Shown here piece after piece: positions 50,701-61,949 of a DNA stretch of 64,000 nucleotides. The translations under genes were made by a program, and so were the position numbers. Each line of letters starts with the position of its first letter. The stretch's first letter is position 1. Below the pieces are notes generated by a model, which worked only from the letters and a program-made list of their open reading frames with translations, searched no databases and was not told the DNA's origin. The stretch is taken from NCBI GenBank assembly GCA_902729315.2, contig LR746271.1:1265501-1329500 (forward strand), written 5' to 3'. Source of the DNA: Spirodela intermedia (Eukaryota; Streptophyta; Magnoliopsida; Alismatales; Araceae).

Positions 50701-52164
50701 TGTAGTCGATGCAAGTTTTAGTTCTTATGTTACTTGCTGTGAGATAAAATTACAAGAGGTGTTTGTGCCAATGAGAATGGTGACCAATAATTCTTTGATG
50801 GCTCCTTGAAATTTCAGGGCTCCTACAAGCACATATTCCTGAAATTTGTTTCAAGGAGTTGAGTGAGACCTCTATGTTAGCAATGTTTCTTCCATGAGAG
50901 TCTCTCTTGTCTTTCCCTTGTTGTCTTCAATAGATAATCTTTTTTTTCAATGACCATGATTTGTAATTTCTGACTACATAAGCCACTTAGGAAGTATTTC
51001 TTGTTGCATGAGAAACACAAGCTTGTGCATGAAATTTCAATGGTGCAAGTTATATTTTTCTATTCCGACCTTTTGTTGGCACGTTTGTAGATGGTTTCAC
51101 TTGTTCATTATCTTTGCTAGGATTGCTTTTGAGGTTCTCTCACTTAGGAGAGACAATTAGGCCCTTTTCTTTATCGAAAGTTGTGATATTCTCTAACAAT
51201 CATGAAAAAATTATTCTTATAAGGTATGCTTGGTCTGATAAGCTCTTTGATGGCCAAGTGTTTCATTTAAACCTTCTAAGTTGTGCAGATAATGACTTTT
51301 AGGCCCATGTGCTTGAAGAGAGTTACCTCTTCCTAAATTTCATGTGCACCCTTTGAGGAACATATTTTCTAAAATGTATTGAAGAATATCTTTAATTATA
51401 GCTATCATCAGCTCGAATTCCTCTCTGTATTCAACTACAGTCCCTCGTTGTCTAATCCTCAAAAAGTTTTAGTAGAGGGAGTCGCGGAGTGGTTTGGGCT
51501 GAAATTTTGTAGCAGTTGATGTTGGAAATCTTCTCATCCTTTGAATGGCTCATGTACATCCATCTACTTGTACCATGCTAGTGTCTTCCTTCTATTCTAA
51601 GTTGAGGCTAATAGTGGTGTGTGTTTTCTTACATGAGAGCATGCACATGAAGAAGTAGGCTACTTGTACCATGCTAGTGTCTTCCTTCTGGGTCACTATC
51701 GTCTTGCTAGGTTTTGGCCGCCTTGCTAAGCTCCCTTGTGCTGGTAGAGGGTTGATGGCAGTCCTTCCCAACTTGTGCTGGTCCATTTGCAAGTTATATC
51801 TCTAGATGTTTGGGCCCCAGTCACCAGCTTCAACCAGGTCACAACTAATTTTAACCAAAGCCCGGTCATTGGGTTAGCCAACTTGATTCCTCTCATGCAA
51901 GCTGTTCTCGGAAAGGACATGTGTAGGATTACGTTGATCTTTGAGGTTTTAGGTCAGGTACTCTAGTTGTTGTTTTGATCGCTGAGATATCGCCCAGTGT
52001 CTCATTGTTAGCGAGGGTATTAACATCCTTCAGAGGGGTAGGAAGATCTTGGCCGAATTCTTCTTGTTGTTTCTTGACGAGCTTAATTTGTGCGCTGTTA
52101 GACTTGAGTGGGTCTGATACTGGTTTGATAGGTCCCCCTCCCCTTTCCCTCACTCTAGTCCTAG

Positions 52165-52690
52165 GCGAGTGCTGACTCTTTCTTGTGAGATTATCTGCTG
52201 GAGCTTGGATCAGAAGAGATATCGCTACGAAAGTCAGAAGCTGATCGCAATAATAGAGTGCCCTGATAGGAGGTAGGAGAGAGAGAGAGAGTAGAGAGAG
52301 AGAGGGAGAGTACGATGAGAGAAGGAAATAAAGATAATAATAATAAGTGGGAGAGAGAAAGTATGAAGGAGAGAGAGATAATGCGGTCCGATACCAACTA
52401 CTTTCTACCAATAATACTCTCGTGCCCCTTCCATTTAAACCTTGACCCCTCTCTATAATCTTCATATTCCCTCGATATCCAGTGTCCGCCATCCATACCC
52501 ACAAGTCATTTCTCTTCCGTGAGAGCCCTATTCTTTGATACCTATGAGGTTCTTCTCCTCTAATCAATTCCTGCAGCTCCGAAGGCGCTGAGGTCTACCT
52601 AGAAAGTGGGCAGCGTGCCAGCCATTAGGTCATTTTATGATGGGGATGAACCGAGGGAGACGAACCAAGGAGAGGCATACCGAACTGGCG
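52165..52690 (-). repeat. Right terminal repeat (5' LTR)
   Basis: This is the counterpart of 47,340-47,745 with considerable divergence and extra length from GA-rich sequence (52,278-52,390). The exact ends and target-site duplication could not be determined. Confidence 0.65.
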
Positions 52691-53319
52691 GAAGAGGGAG
52701 GATCCAGACCAGTTTTCCACTTAGTTTTTCCCCTTGCAGCAACTTTCCATGGCAGCGCCGCTCAGATCGCAGGTGAGCCTTCCTCATGATCAGAGGAGAG
52801 AAGAAGAAGAAGAAGACAAGGGTGAAGGGGAAAAAACACAGAAGATGGGGGGTACAATCGCCATGAAGGGTATCTCAGCTTCTTTGTCTCCGACCTTTCG
52901 TCGTCTCTCTGATCACTGGGACAGTCAAACTTCTGGGCTATATCAACTGTGTTTTACTCCTCTAGTTTTGATGTAACTATATATATAATAATATTGGAAG
53001 CATAATGCCATTTATTTACTTACTAAACTTTGAACAGATTGCCACAACACAGCTTTCAAATTTATGAGATTAAAATTTATGAAAACTCACCAGATTTCAT
53101 CAGACAACCATTAATTGAAAACTTGATGAAAAATAAACGAGATATCGGCAAAGAAGCAGTGAATTTTATAAGGCTGTACATGTAAAAAGAAAAAAGAAAA
53201 ATTTGAAGGAATAGGTTCCGAGGGGTCTGAGGAAGCTCCCCTCTTCTGATCAGTTTTCTAGCAGCTCTCATCCAGATGCAGTGTGAGGAGTGTGACTGCA
53301 AGTGAAGAAATTAGTCAAC
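52691..53319. other. Interval between retrotransposon and DPMS3
   Basis: This contains a short plus-strand frame beginning ATGGCAGCGCCGCTCAGATC that ends at a GT donor-like site, with no recognisable continuation. The right side is AT-rich and includes the DPMS3 3' untranslated region. Confidence 0.35.
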
Positions 53320-55055
53320 TTATGCGGCTCCCACGTCAATGCCCTTTCTCATCAAGAAATCCTTGGCTTCTAATATATCCTGCATGGCGAAGAACATTCA
53401 TCAATAGACTGCATATAAAACAATCCAAACTGATGTTTGACAGAATAGAACCCGGATCCCTTTGAAGCCCTGTTCTGGCCCGGATAAAGTCCAGCAAGGT
53501 TGGATTTATTATTGCCTCTTTTAAAGGCTTTTTGACTGAAAAGCCATAGTAGCTATAAAAAATATCAATTTTACTAAGAAGAAGCATATCTCAATAAAAG
53601 TGAAGCAATAGTCATCCGATCACCTTTTAACTAGGGAGGACCTCTAGTATAGAAGGAAGTAGAAACCTTGGTATAGCCATCTCGATTAGACCAGCCTACT
53701 TCATCATCGGATATGAACGACTCAAGCACCAGAATTGGAGGTACACATCCCCTTTGAAAGTGAGGACCTTGATGTGGAGACCAATTACACCATAAAATTT
53801 CAACTAGAGTTCTTGAGAGACTCAAATGCTATCTGGGATGTCACCCTTCCTCCCTCCCTCCCTCTCTGTCTCTGTCTCTGCCTCTGCCTCTCTGTCTCTC
53901 TTTCCCATAAACAGGACTATAAAAAGGGACACAGAAATTTATTGGGGTTCACCATCCTTATGATTCTTTAGGTCATCGAGAATAAGTGGCATAATCAAAA
54001 CAACAAAACAAGAGACACTATTGACTGATAAACTTCTATTTATTTCTGTGATAATAAAGGAGTAAGGTGAAGTAAGAACAATGAGATGGTTCTACAATTT
54101 TCAGAGATCTGCAACAGTGGAAAACCCCCAAGAATTGAAGAATCTACAGTTTTTGGCTGGAGAGTTCCTCAAGAGCAGATTAAACAGACGATTTTCATCA
54201 CAGAAATAATTATCAAACTATTTACTTGAGAAGAAAACTTTTATTTATACATTGGTAAGGTTTTTATTTGTCCCATGCCCCAATTCTATGAAGAAAAACT
54301 ATAGATCAGCATTGACCGAAAGATTGGGACTCAATTAAAATGAGGAAATATTGCAACCGTGGATCCACACTCCCTAAATCCTTGGGAATTGAAGTTCCTG
54401 AGAATCTATTACAAAACATTTGAAAACACTGCTGGGGCCATAAATTGAGTCACTGAAATAGCATCTCGCGTATGTAATCATTTCCCCAATCTTTAAATAA
54501 ACTGATAAAGAATACAAAATAAAGTTTCATAGCCAAACTGGAATGGACAATGTCAAGTAATGTATTTTTAAGGTTTATCAACGATTCATAAGTGTAATAA
54601 AATTATTTCCTAATTCCAATTGCATAACAAGTGCCCAAGTTGTTGTTCCTAAAGTAATGAAAAGCTAACAAATAGGTAAGGATTTGCAGAGGATTATAAG
54701 CTTCTTAATGCTCACATGACGGCATCTATGTGCACAATAAATAAAAATAAACGGCCAGGAAAAGAGCAAAAACCTTCTGCAGCAGCGTTGCTTCTTGAGG
54801 ACAAGTCGGGAACACCATTAAACCCACCCCAACCATTAGCAGACCATAGCAACCAAGAGACACAATCAAGTAGATGGGAAGCTGCAAAGGAACTGCAGAT
54901 TATTAAAAATCCATCTTAAGATTTATGATCAGTAGCACGACAAGAGAACTCACCAACCAGACATAGTTGTAGGGGATCAGTGATGTTTCCAGAAGGCCAG
55001 CCCAGACAGCTGATAATGCGGCAAGCAATCCAAGAATCTTTAAAATATGTTTCAT
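53320..55055 (-). CDS. DPMS3: Dolichol-phosphate mannose synthase subunit 3
   Basis: Three small exons, 54954-55055, 54774-54881 and 53320-53379, encode 89 aa, the usual size of DPMS3. Sequence landmarks are MKHILKILGLLAALSAVW, the second membrane span LPIYLIVSLGCYGLLMVGVG, FPTCPQEATLLQKD and the C-terminal KDFLMRKGIDVGAA. The protein has two membrane segments (about residues 5-25 and 35-58) and anchors and stabilises the catalytic DPMS1 subunit at the ER, where dolichol-phosphate-mannose is made for N-glycosylation and GPI anchors. Intron 2 is 1.4 kb and contains a CT-rich stretch near 53,851-53,905 and sequence of unknown origin at 53,630-53,830. A leader intron is likely: acceptor CATACAG at about 55,083 and donor CAG|GTACGG at about 55,807. 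Confidence 0.93.
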
Positions 55056-56200
55056 CTTGTCTTAGGATGAATTGCCCTTCCCTGTATGAAGAAAATAATA
55101 TTAAAAAAATAAATTCATATTAGAGCGAAATCGATCACATTATACTGAAAAATTGCACACAAATAAGCCCCGATTGCACGATACAAGAAATTATTCAAAT
55201 TTCTCCAAATCGGAGCATAAATTGTCTGAATTGGAACCAATACATAGCTGCTGATCCAATCCCATTTTGAGGATTACGAACACTAAATGGCTGCAGCTCT
55301 ACTCTAAATCAGGTACACAAGGATCCTCTAATGTTGGCAACTTATATAGTGGGGATGATCTCCTTTTTCACCGTATCTGGATAGCCCCGGTAACATTGGA
55401 TAGCCTTAGTGCAGGGTACCCTCGAACATCTCACTAGGCACTGAAAATGTTTCCGTCGGACCTTTCCCACTGCCCACTTCTGAATAAACTACAAGAAATT
55501 TACTAGGTTTTTGGTTTACTTTCTTATTGTTCTTCTGCGTTGGAAAGAAGCAAGAATCATCAAAATAACTCTCGTATAATTTTCATATGATTATGAGCCA
55601 CAGAAGGGAAGCGCTTTGAGTATCGAAGTAGCTCCTTTGTTGGATTGGGATCTCGTTTCTTTACTAATTTCAAAAACTTCAACCACGCAATCAATATATA
55701 AAATTTAAAACACTAAATTATGTGCCGCTAATAGTAATAAGAGTATGATGAACAAGTAAAATATGAATGTCATTGAGAATATATGAGTACATGACATCGG
55801 GGCCGTACCTGGGTCGGAGAGAGGTAGAAGGGTACGTGTGGGGAGAAGGTCAGGAAGCGGAAGAGATGGAACGTAGGAAAGGGGTCGAATCTGCGCCTTC
55901 TACACCCAGATCTGAGCCCGCCCCTCCGATTCCGCCCGCCCACTTCGCAACAACCGGATCCGCCCCGCCGGGGATCGGAGAGAGGCAGTCAAGACGGTCT
56001 CTGTGCAGTAAAGGCAAGACCTTTAATTGGGCGCCACGGGAGCCCAGCCCATTTTTCTACACCCATACCCATTACCCTCTGGATAAAAATATCTAATATC
56101 GAGGCCCAAATCACTTTTGAGAATATTAATGGGCCTTTTGACGGCCCATTAAGACGTATCGACATCAGCTCCAGAAGTCACGTCCTCTTCAAATACGTGG
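55056..56200 (-). promoter_or_regulatory. DPMS3 leader, leader intron and promoter
   Basis: Sequence right of the start codon shows a good 3' splice site (about 55,083) and a matching donor (about 55,807), consistent with a leader intron of about 0.7 kb. A GC-rich segment (55,800-56,060) is probably the first non-coding exon and core promoter. Confidence 0.5.
56126..56152. promoter_or_regulatory. Palindromic pair of site II (GGCCCA) elements
   Basis: TTAATGGGCC and GGCCCATTAA form a perfect 10-bp inverted repeat with a 7-nt spacer. Each arm contains a GGCCCA site II element recognised by TCP factors in plant promoters. It lies upstream of the inferred DPMS3 first exon. Confidence 0.6.
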
Positions 56201-56619
56201 CGTTTAGTCGACGTGCGTCCATCAAATGAGGCTGACCTTCGCTTAATACACACGTATGGAGCATGTGGCGACTTTTGGGGTTCCAACTTAGTCAGTCATT
56301 GGGCCATATTATAAACCCCACTTGGTGCATCCCTCACCTTAACCAGGGTTAAATCCATGTGGGCATTTGCGCTTAACCCGAGTTAACCCGACTAAGATAT
56401 TATTCCTGCATATTTTAGCTGCAAGTAGGGAAGTTCTGGTTAACCTGACTCAACCCGAGGTTGGCACTCGACCCATCTCCAGTCGGAGACCTAGGCCAGA
56501 ATGGTTGCCGAGGAGGATTGCGGAAGCTTTGCCATTTTTTAGCAAAAACAAGACGCGACGTGAGCTCACACGTGTGAACGGTTCATGCATAGATAGATAG
56601 GTACATGCAGAGGTATATA

Positions 56620-57020
56620 GATATGGTGACAGAGAGAGAGTGAGAGAGAAAGGTGGCTCTATCTTGTGAGGATGGTGGTCGGGGTCTAAGGGTTATTACG
56701 TGCAGAGGTGTAGAGATGTTGAATATAGAGAGAGAACGTGTGGCATAGATAATGTAGTAGACATAGCGACATAGCGAGAGAGAGAGAGAGAGAGAGAGAG
56801 AGGAGGGAGAGGTGGCTCTATCTTGTGAGGAGTGCGGTGGTCAGGGTCAAGGGATTGGTACATGCAGAGGTACAGATATGTTGAATATAGAGAGAGAAAG
56901 TGTGGCGTAGATAGATGTAGGTAGACATATAGAGAGACAGAGAGAGGCATCGATAGACAGAGAGAGAGGGAGAGGACGCTCTATCTTGTGAGGGCGGCAG
57001 TCAGGGTCAAAGGTTGGTTA
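56620..57020. repeat. GA-rich minisatellite, period ~160 bp, about 2.5 units
   Basis: GGTGGCTCTATCTTGTGAGG at 56,652 recurs at 56,811 and, slightly changed, at 56,974. Between them the words ACATGCAGAGGTA, ATGTTGAATATAGAGAGAGA and GTGTGGC also recur in order, with GA microsatellite expansions of different length. Confidence 0.85.
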
Positions 57021-57189
57021 AGGGGCTAGAGACCTATGATCACTCTTTATACGGCTAAGCCTACTTCTTTAGAACGCAAAGGGGGAATTAAACAATGGGG
57101 GAAGTTTTACATTCCAATTATAAGGATTCCATTTGGAAAACCGAAGCTTCTGACCGCGACAACCCAAACCCTCCGTCCATTAAAGAGCA

Positions 57190-57239
<50 letters not shown>

Positions 57240-58638
57240 CTCTTGTTTGTCTCTCTAATCTCTCTATCTCTCTCTCTACGGGACCTTCGTCCCTGAATCG
57301 GGGAGTCCCTTTCTACTTTCGAAAGGCCTCGGGCTGGGGGAGCGGCCATGTTTACGGCTTGTTTTCCTTGGGTTGCACTCTGCCGCGGGGAAACGCCGCC
57401 CGGCGATTGGCCACTCGTGGTTGCAACCAGCCAACACGTGGTCGGCGCCGCCGTTCAGATTTGTCCCCTCCCGATAAGTCATTACAAACCATTTTTATTG
57501 ACAAAACATTATCAAACATTTTAATTACGAATATACCCCTATGCCCGTCGCCAACGGACCGGGCCGGGCCCGATTTTTACTTAAGATCGACCCGAGCCCT
57601 AAAGTCGCTTGACAGGTCTCTCTCCTATGGAAAGGCCTGGAAAATCTTCTTCGGGAGAGAGCGCCGCTGGGGGATAAGGAGGATGGGTGAATCTACTTAA
57701 TTACGAATTTATACATCTTAAAATTAATTTTCAACCATTATATATTTGACAAAATTAATTATTTTAAATGAAGGAAGCAAGCACAGTAAAATTATACGTG
57801 TTTCTCGTATTAATATGATTTCAACAACTTTTAAACTGAAAATTAAAAATGAAGCTTAAAATGACGCACAAAGAAGAGTCGTGACTCAACAAATCCCTTG
57901 AGTTTTTCTGTCATGGCCCAGCTTATGCATGTACTCCGTCGTCGGCAGCCCCACGCGGCGGCAGTAGAGAGGCCGTGCGCGGCGGCGCCGCGCTGCCGCC
58001 GCCGCCCCGCTCGTAAAAGTTCTGCGGACTGCATGCCCCGGTGAGGAGTCGCAGCGGTCTCTCCATAAAGGGCCGCCCTACCCTCCGAGACTCCCTTTTC
58101 TTTGGGCGGGAAGATTAGGGTCTTAGATTAACGAGATCATTTGTGCTTCGCTGAAGTAAACAATGGCCGAGGCCATGTGTTATACGCCAGAAAGATCCAT
58201 TTCAGTGTCCCAGTTGTTCCTCCGAGGTGAAGAAGAAGAAGAAGACAAAGAGCTTCTCTATTGCCCTATACTTCCTCTCCTACTTCCCCCTCCTCTCTCT
58301 CTCCCTCTCTCCCTCTCTCTCTCTCTCTCTAGAACTCAACTTGTGGGGACGGGGGATCTTTGAGGCCGAGACCCAGAAGACAAGGACTCGTGTCCTCGTT
58401 AAATTCCAGGTGCCTAGGGTTTCTTTTTTTAAACACTAGTACCTTCTCTCCCCCCCTCCGGGGAGAGTTCCCAGGTTGGGTTTTTGAGTTCATGTGTGGG
58501 AGATGATGCCGGACTCGGAAAGGCAACAACCGAGAAGTGGAGACAAAACAGTAGAACAGCCACAGAAAGGGAAGAGAAGGGGAGCAGAGCATGAGGAGAG
58601 TTAGAACCAGACATGCTATAGTTATACATGTGCCTGTT

Positions 58639-58642
<4 letters not shown>

Positions 58643-58697
<55 letters not shown>
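58643..58697. repeat. Long perfect CT microsatellite
   Basis: An uninterrupted run of about 27 CT units lies about 630 bp upstream of the BABY BOOM-like start codon. Confidence 0.9.
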
Positions 58698-58700
<3 letters not shown>

Positions 58701-59131
58701 GTCTCATACTGAGGGGTGCAGCTGTCGTAGGATTAGAAATGATAGCTTCCGGAAGCAACCTTCTTGACATTTTTTAGACAGAAATCTGATTCGGAGTTCA
58801 ATAAGCCGATCCAGATTCGGACCGATCTTTGCAAGAACGTGGCTCGATAATATTGGTTGAAATCTCTGATTTAAACTCGTGCCCTAATTATGTGTTATGA
58901 TATCCAAATTTTTATAAAATAATAAATATTCACATATGATCATTTTCCGATGAAAATAATAGTGTTGAAACCCAAAATTTCAAAAGCTGGCTCGGGCTTC
59001 CAAATATCCTTTGGATCGGAGAATACTTACAAGATCTCGGTCATTTGACTGTTGATACCAAATGGGTCTCTGTCAAGTAATGAGGTTCCACTTTAACAAA
59101 TAAACTGACTTACAGGTTTTCCTGAGGATGG

Positions 59132-59140
59132 TATATTTAA
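59132..59140 (+). promoter_or_regulatory. Candidate TATA box of the BABY BOOM-like gene
   Basis: TATATTTAA lies about 190 bp upstream of the start codon, at a plausible distance for a leader of about 160 nt. No other evidence supports it. Confidence 0.35.
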
Positions 59141-59329
59141 GAATGTTGTGCCAGACTTCTTTCATTCTGATCTCTCTCTCTTTCTCTCTTGATCGGTACA
59201 TAATCTGCGGGGACTTCTCTCACTAATGGCTTATCTTTGCTCCTCCCCAACCCAGCCGTAATTATCAGGCCTCCAAAAGACGACAACCCTCCACCGCCTC
59301 AATTCCATTACGCCAAAACAATCCAGTCC

Positions 59330-61571
59330 ATGGCTTCCGGTAGCAACTGGCTTGGCTTCTCTCTCTCCCAGCAGGAGCATCACCCACCGCCGCCACCCCG
59401 CCACCCGACACAGCACCCCGATCTCACCGCCGACCGCGACTGCTTAAACCTTGCCGCCGGAAACCACTCTGCGGCGACTCTCGGCTTTCCCAACCTGACG
59501 CCCGATGGAAGTTTTGGTATCCTCGAAGGTCCGGTCGCTGGTGCAACGACCTATGACAATTCCTTCATCTTTTGTTTCTTGTCGATGATTATTTCTACAC
59601 CAATATTTATTTCTTTCTATAGCAGATTGGAATGCGAAGAGTGTGGATTTCAAAGGGAGCTCATCGGAGCTGTCGATGGTCGTCGGAAGCAGACAGAACA
59701 ACGTGAAGAGTCCAGAGCCAAAACTGGAGGATTTCCTGGGAGGGATCTCCTTCTCCGGCCATGCCCAGGAGCTTCCTCCTGGGTGCAAATCCATGACGTG
59801 GACGTTCGATAATACCGGCGACTACGTCTTCTCTAACTATTCTCTTCACATCCCTGCACCGCCACCGCCGGCGGTGGCGGCAGAAGTCTCGGTGTCTGAT
59901 GTTGGAGATGGTTGTCATAACGGCAGTAACTGCTCTATTGGGCTTTCCATGATCAAGACGTGGTTGAGGACCCAACCGGCGCCGCCGGGGACTGGCGGCG
60001 GTGGCGGAATCGCATCGGCTTTAGCGGCGAACGCGCAGAGCCTGTCCTTGTCGATGAGCACCGGGTCTCGATCGAGTCCTTCCTTGCGGCCGCAGGCGAC
60101 GGTTGAAACCGGCGGGGGGGGCGGCGGGGGCGAGAGTTCATCCTCAGCGGAGGATAAGAGCTCGAGCGCCGGCGGTGGCGGCGATTGTCAGAACAATTCA
60201 ACGGAAGTTGGTCCACGAAGAAGCGTCGATACATTTGGCCATCGGACTTCAATATATCGCGGTGTAACAAGGTCCTTCCCATTAATGAATGCCGTCCCCT
60301 AATGAGGAACCCTAATTCCTTTTTCTAAAATCATCATCTGAAGACAACCCATCGATGATCGCCCCCATATCCTGTTTTGCCTTATTTTTCTATATTTCTC
60401 TGACGATATTTCCCAGCCATGCGATGAAAAGAGTAACCATTCAGTTTAACACCCGTCTGTTTTTGCCCGGCCTTCATGTCATTATCCCGAAATTTTTCTC
60501 TCTAGAACTTTAAGTAAAGAAACTTCTGGATCATCAAAGATTGTGTCTGCTCCAATGTTCTATCAACACTCATTCGTCCTGTAGCTTCGGTTGATGAAGA
60601 TTCTCTGCCCCCGTCTCCTTTTATCGCAAAATAAATATACACCATCCGTAACATTCTATAGTCTTTTTACGTCTAGCAGCAATCCTCTCTCTCAATCTTT
60701 CTTTTTAACGGTCCTTTCGTTCTTCAAGCGCTCCTAGGGTTTATTTCATCCTGGAATTTTTCTCTCCCCAGGCACAGATGGACAGGAAGGTATGAAGCTC
60801 ATCTATGGGACAACAGCTGCAGAAGAGAGGGACAAACTCGCAAGGGGAGGCAAGGTATGACTCTCTCTCTCTCTTTCTCTCGCATTGTTTTCATCATAAC
60901 TACCCATTATTGTGACGTTTCCCTTGTCTACATCCATGGGCGTTATCTGCTGGTCGATCTCGGCTCATCTTCCTAAAAACAGTCTACTTGGGTAAGAGAA
61001 TAGATTTTGGGCCTTCCTATGTAACGGATTTTATTGTATTTATGGATGAAGCCGGTAATCCTTCTCCAATTTCCCAGGTGGATATGACAAGGAAGAGAAA
61101 GCAGCAAGAGCTTACGATCTTGCTGCTCTCAAGTACTGGGGGTCAGCGACCACGACCAACTTCCCTGTGAGAAGCTAATTGTGGTAATTAATAATCTATC
61201 CTATACTCCATTGCAGCATCTAATACCTCTTCTTCTTCCTCATCTCAGATTAGTAACTATGAGAAGGAGCTGGAGGAGATGAGGCAGATGACCAGGCAGG
61301 AGTATGTTGCCTCTCTTAGAAGGTTAGATAGATCCTTTCCTTCCCCCTCAGGAAGTGTTAGATTTTCTCTGTCTAGATTAGGTCTGAGGAAAGAGCATGC
61401 ACTTCACAGCTTTTGGAGTTCTTATTCTGATGCAGGAAGAGCAGCGGGTTCTCTCGAGGAGCGTCTATTTACCGAGGAGTGACAAGGTATGAATACGGTT
61501 CTTCAGACGCCAAGAACAGGAGTCTGGAAACCTGTTCTTGTCTCCATATCGGTTTCGTCAGTGATTTGGTG

Positions 61572-61639
<68 letters not shown>

Positions 61640-61893
61640 CCCATTCCTCTCGTAATATCGTTGATTCCCCGATGAGCAGATCAAGGCGGCCATCCTTTCT
61701 TCTTGAACTCAGATTTCCGACATATATCAGGGCCCTCTCTCTCTCTCCTCATGATTATCTCGATGCATGGCTACGCATTCTTTTTTATTTGCTTTTCGGC
61801 AGAAGTATCAGGGTTTCATCTCTCTCCTGATAATGCCTGGCCGCACTTTCTTCTCTAGTTGATCCCTTCGGCATAAATATCATTGTTTCTTCC

Positions 61894-61949
<56 letters not shown>

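Larger units (their letters stand above)
47340..52690 (-). mobile_element. Decayed Ty3/gypsy LTR retrotransposon
   Basis: Two related terminal segments flank pol-like remnants on the minus strand. In element order: a reverse-transcriptase part at about 49,800-50,230, RNase H-like sequence at 49,372-49,575, and an integrase C-terminus/chromodomain-like part at about 47,770-48,220, just before the left LTR. The RT-RNaseH-integrase order is that of Ty3/gypsy. Stops and frameshifts are scattered throughout, and at 49,823-49,834 the catalytic FDD motif reads F-F-D-V. A gag-like region is not recognisable. The element is about 5.3 kb and cannot be autonomous. Confidence 0.85.
57021..59329. other. 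Upstream region of the BABY BOOM-like gene
   Basis: About 2.3 kb without a recognisable gene. It contains long CT tracts at about 57,187-57,232, 58,296-58,331 and 58,643-58,697 and a GC-rich patch with GCC repeats near 57,945-58,020. It probably contains distal promoter and leader sequence of the transcription-factor gene. Confidence 0.4.

Noticed and set aside
52749..52976. Possible start of a plus-strand gene (MAAPLRSQ then a GT donor)
   Set aside because: No continuing exon or family match was found; DPMS3 occupies the next interval on the other strand.
53630..53830. Possible nested gene in DPMS3 intron 2
   Set aside because: The frames are short, unmatched and next to a CT-rich stretch; foreign origin is possible but unsupported.
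58163..58440. Plus-strand frame starting MAEAMCYTPERS upstream of the BABY BOOM-like gene
   Set aside because: It quickly enters CT-repeat translation (Leu/Ser/Pro) and has no known motif. It may be leader sequence, but nothing supports a protein.
59500..59626. U12-type intron 1 in the BABY BOOM-like gene (GTATCCTC donor)
   Set aside because: No branch-point sequence of the U12 type lies 10-20 nt before the acceptor, and other donors in the same phase exist.
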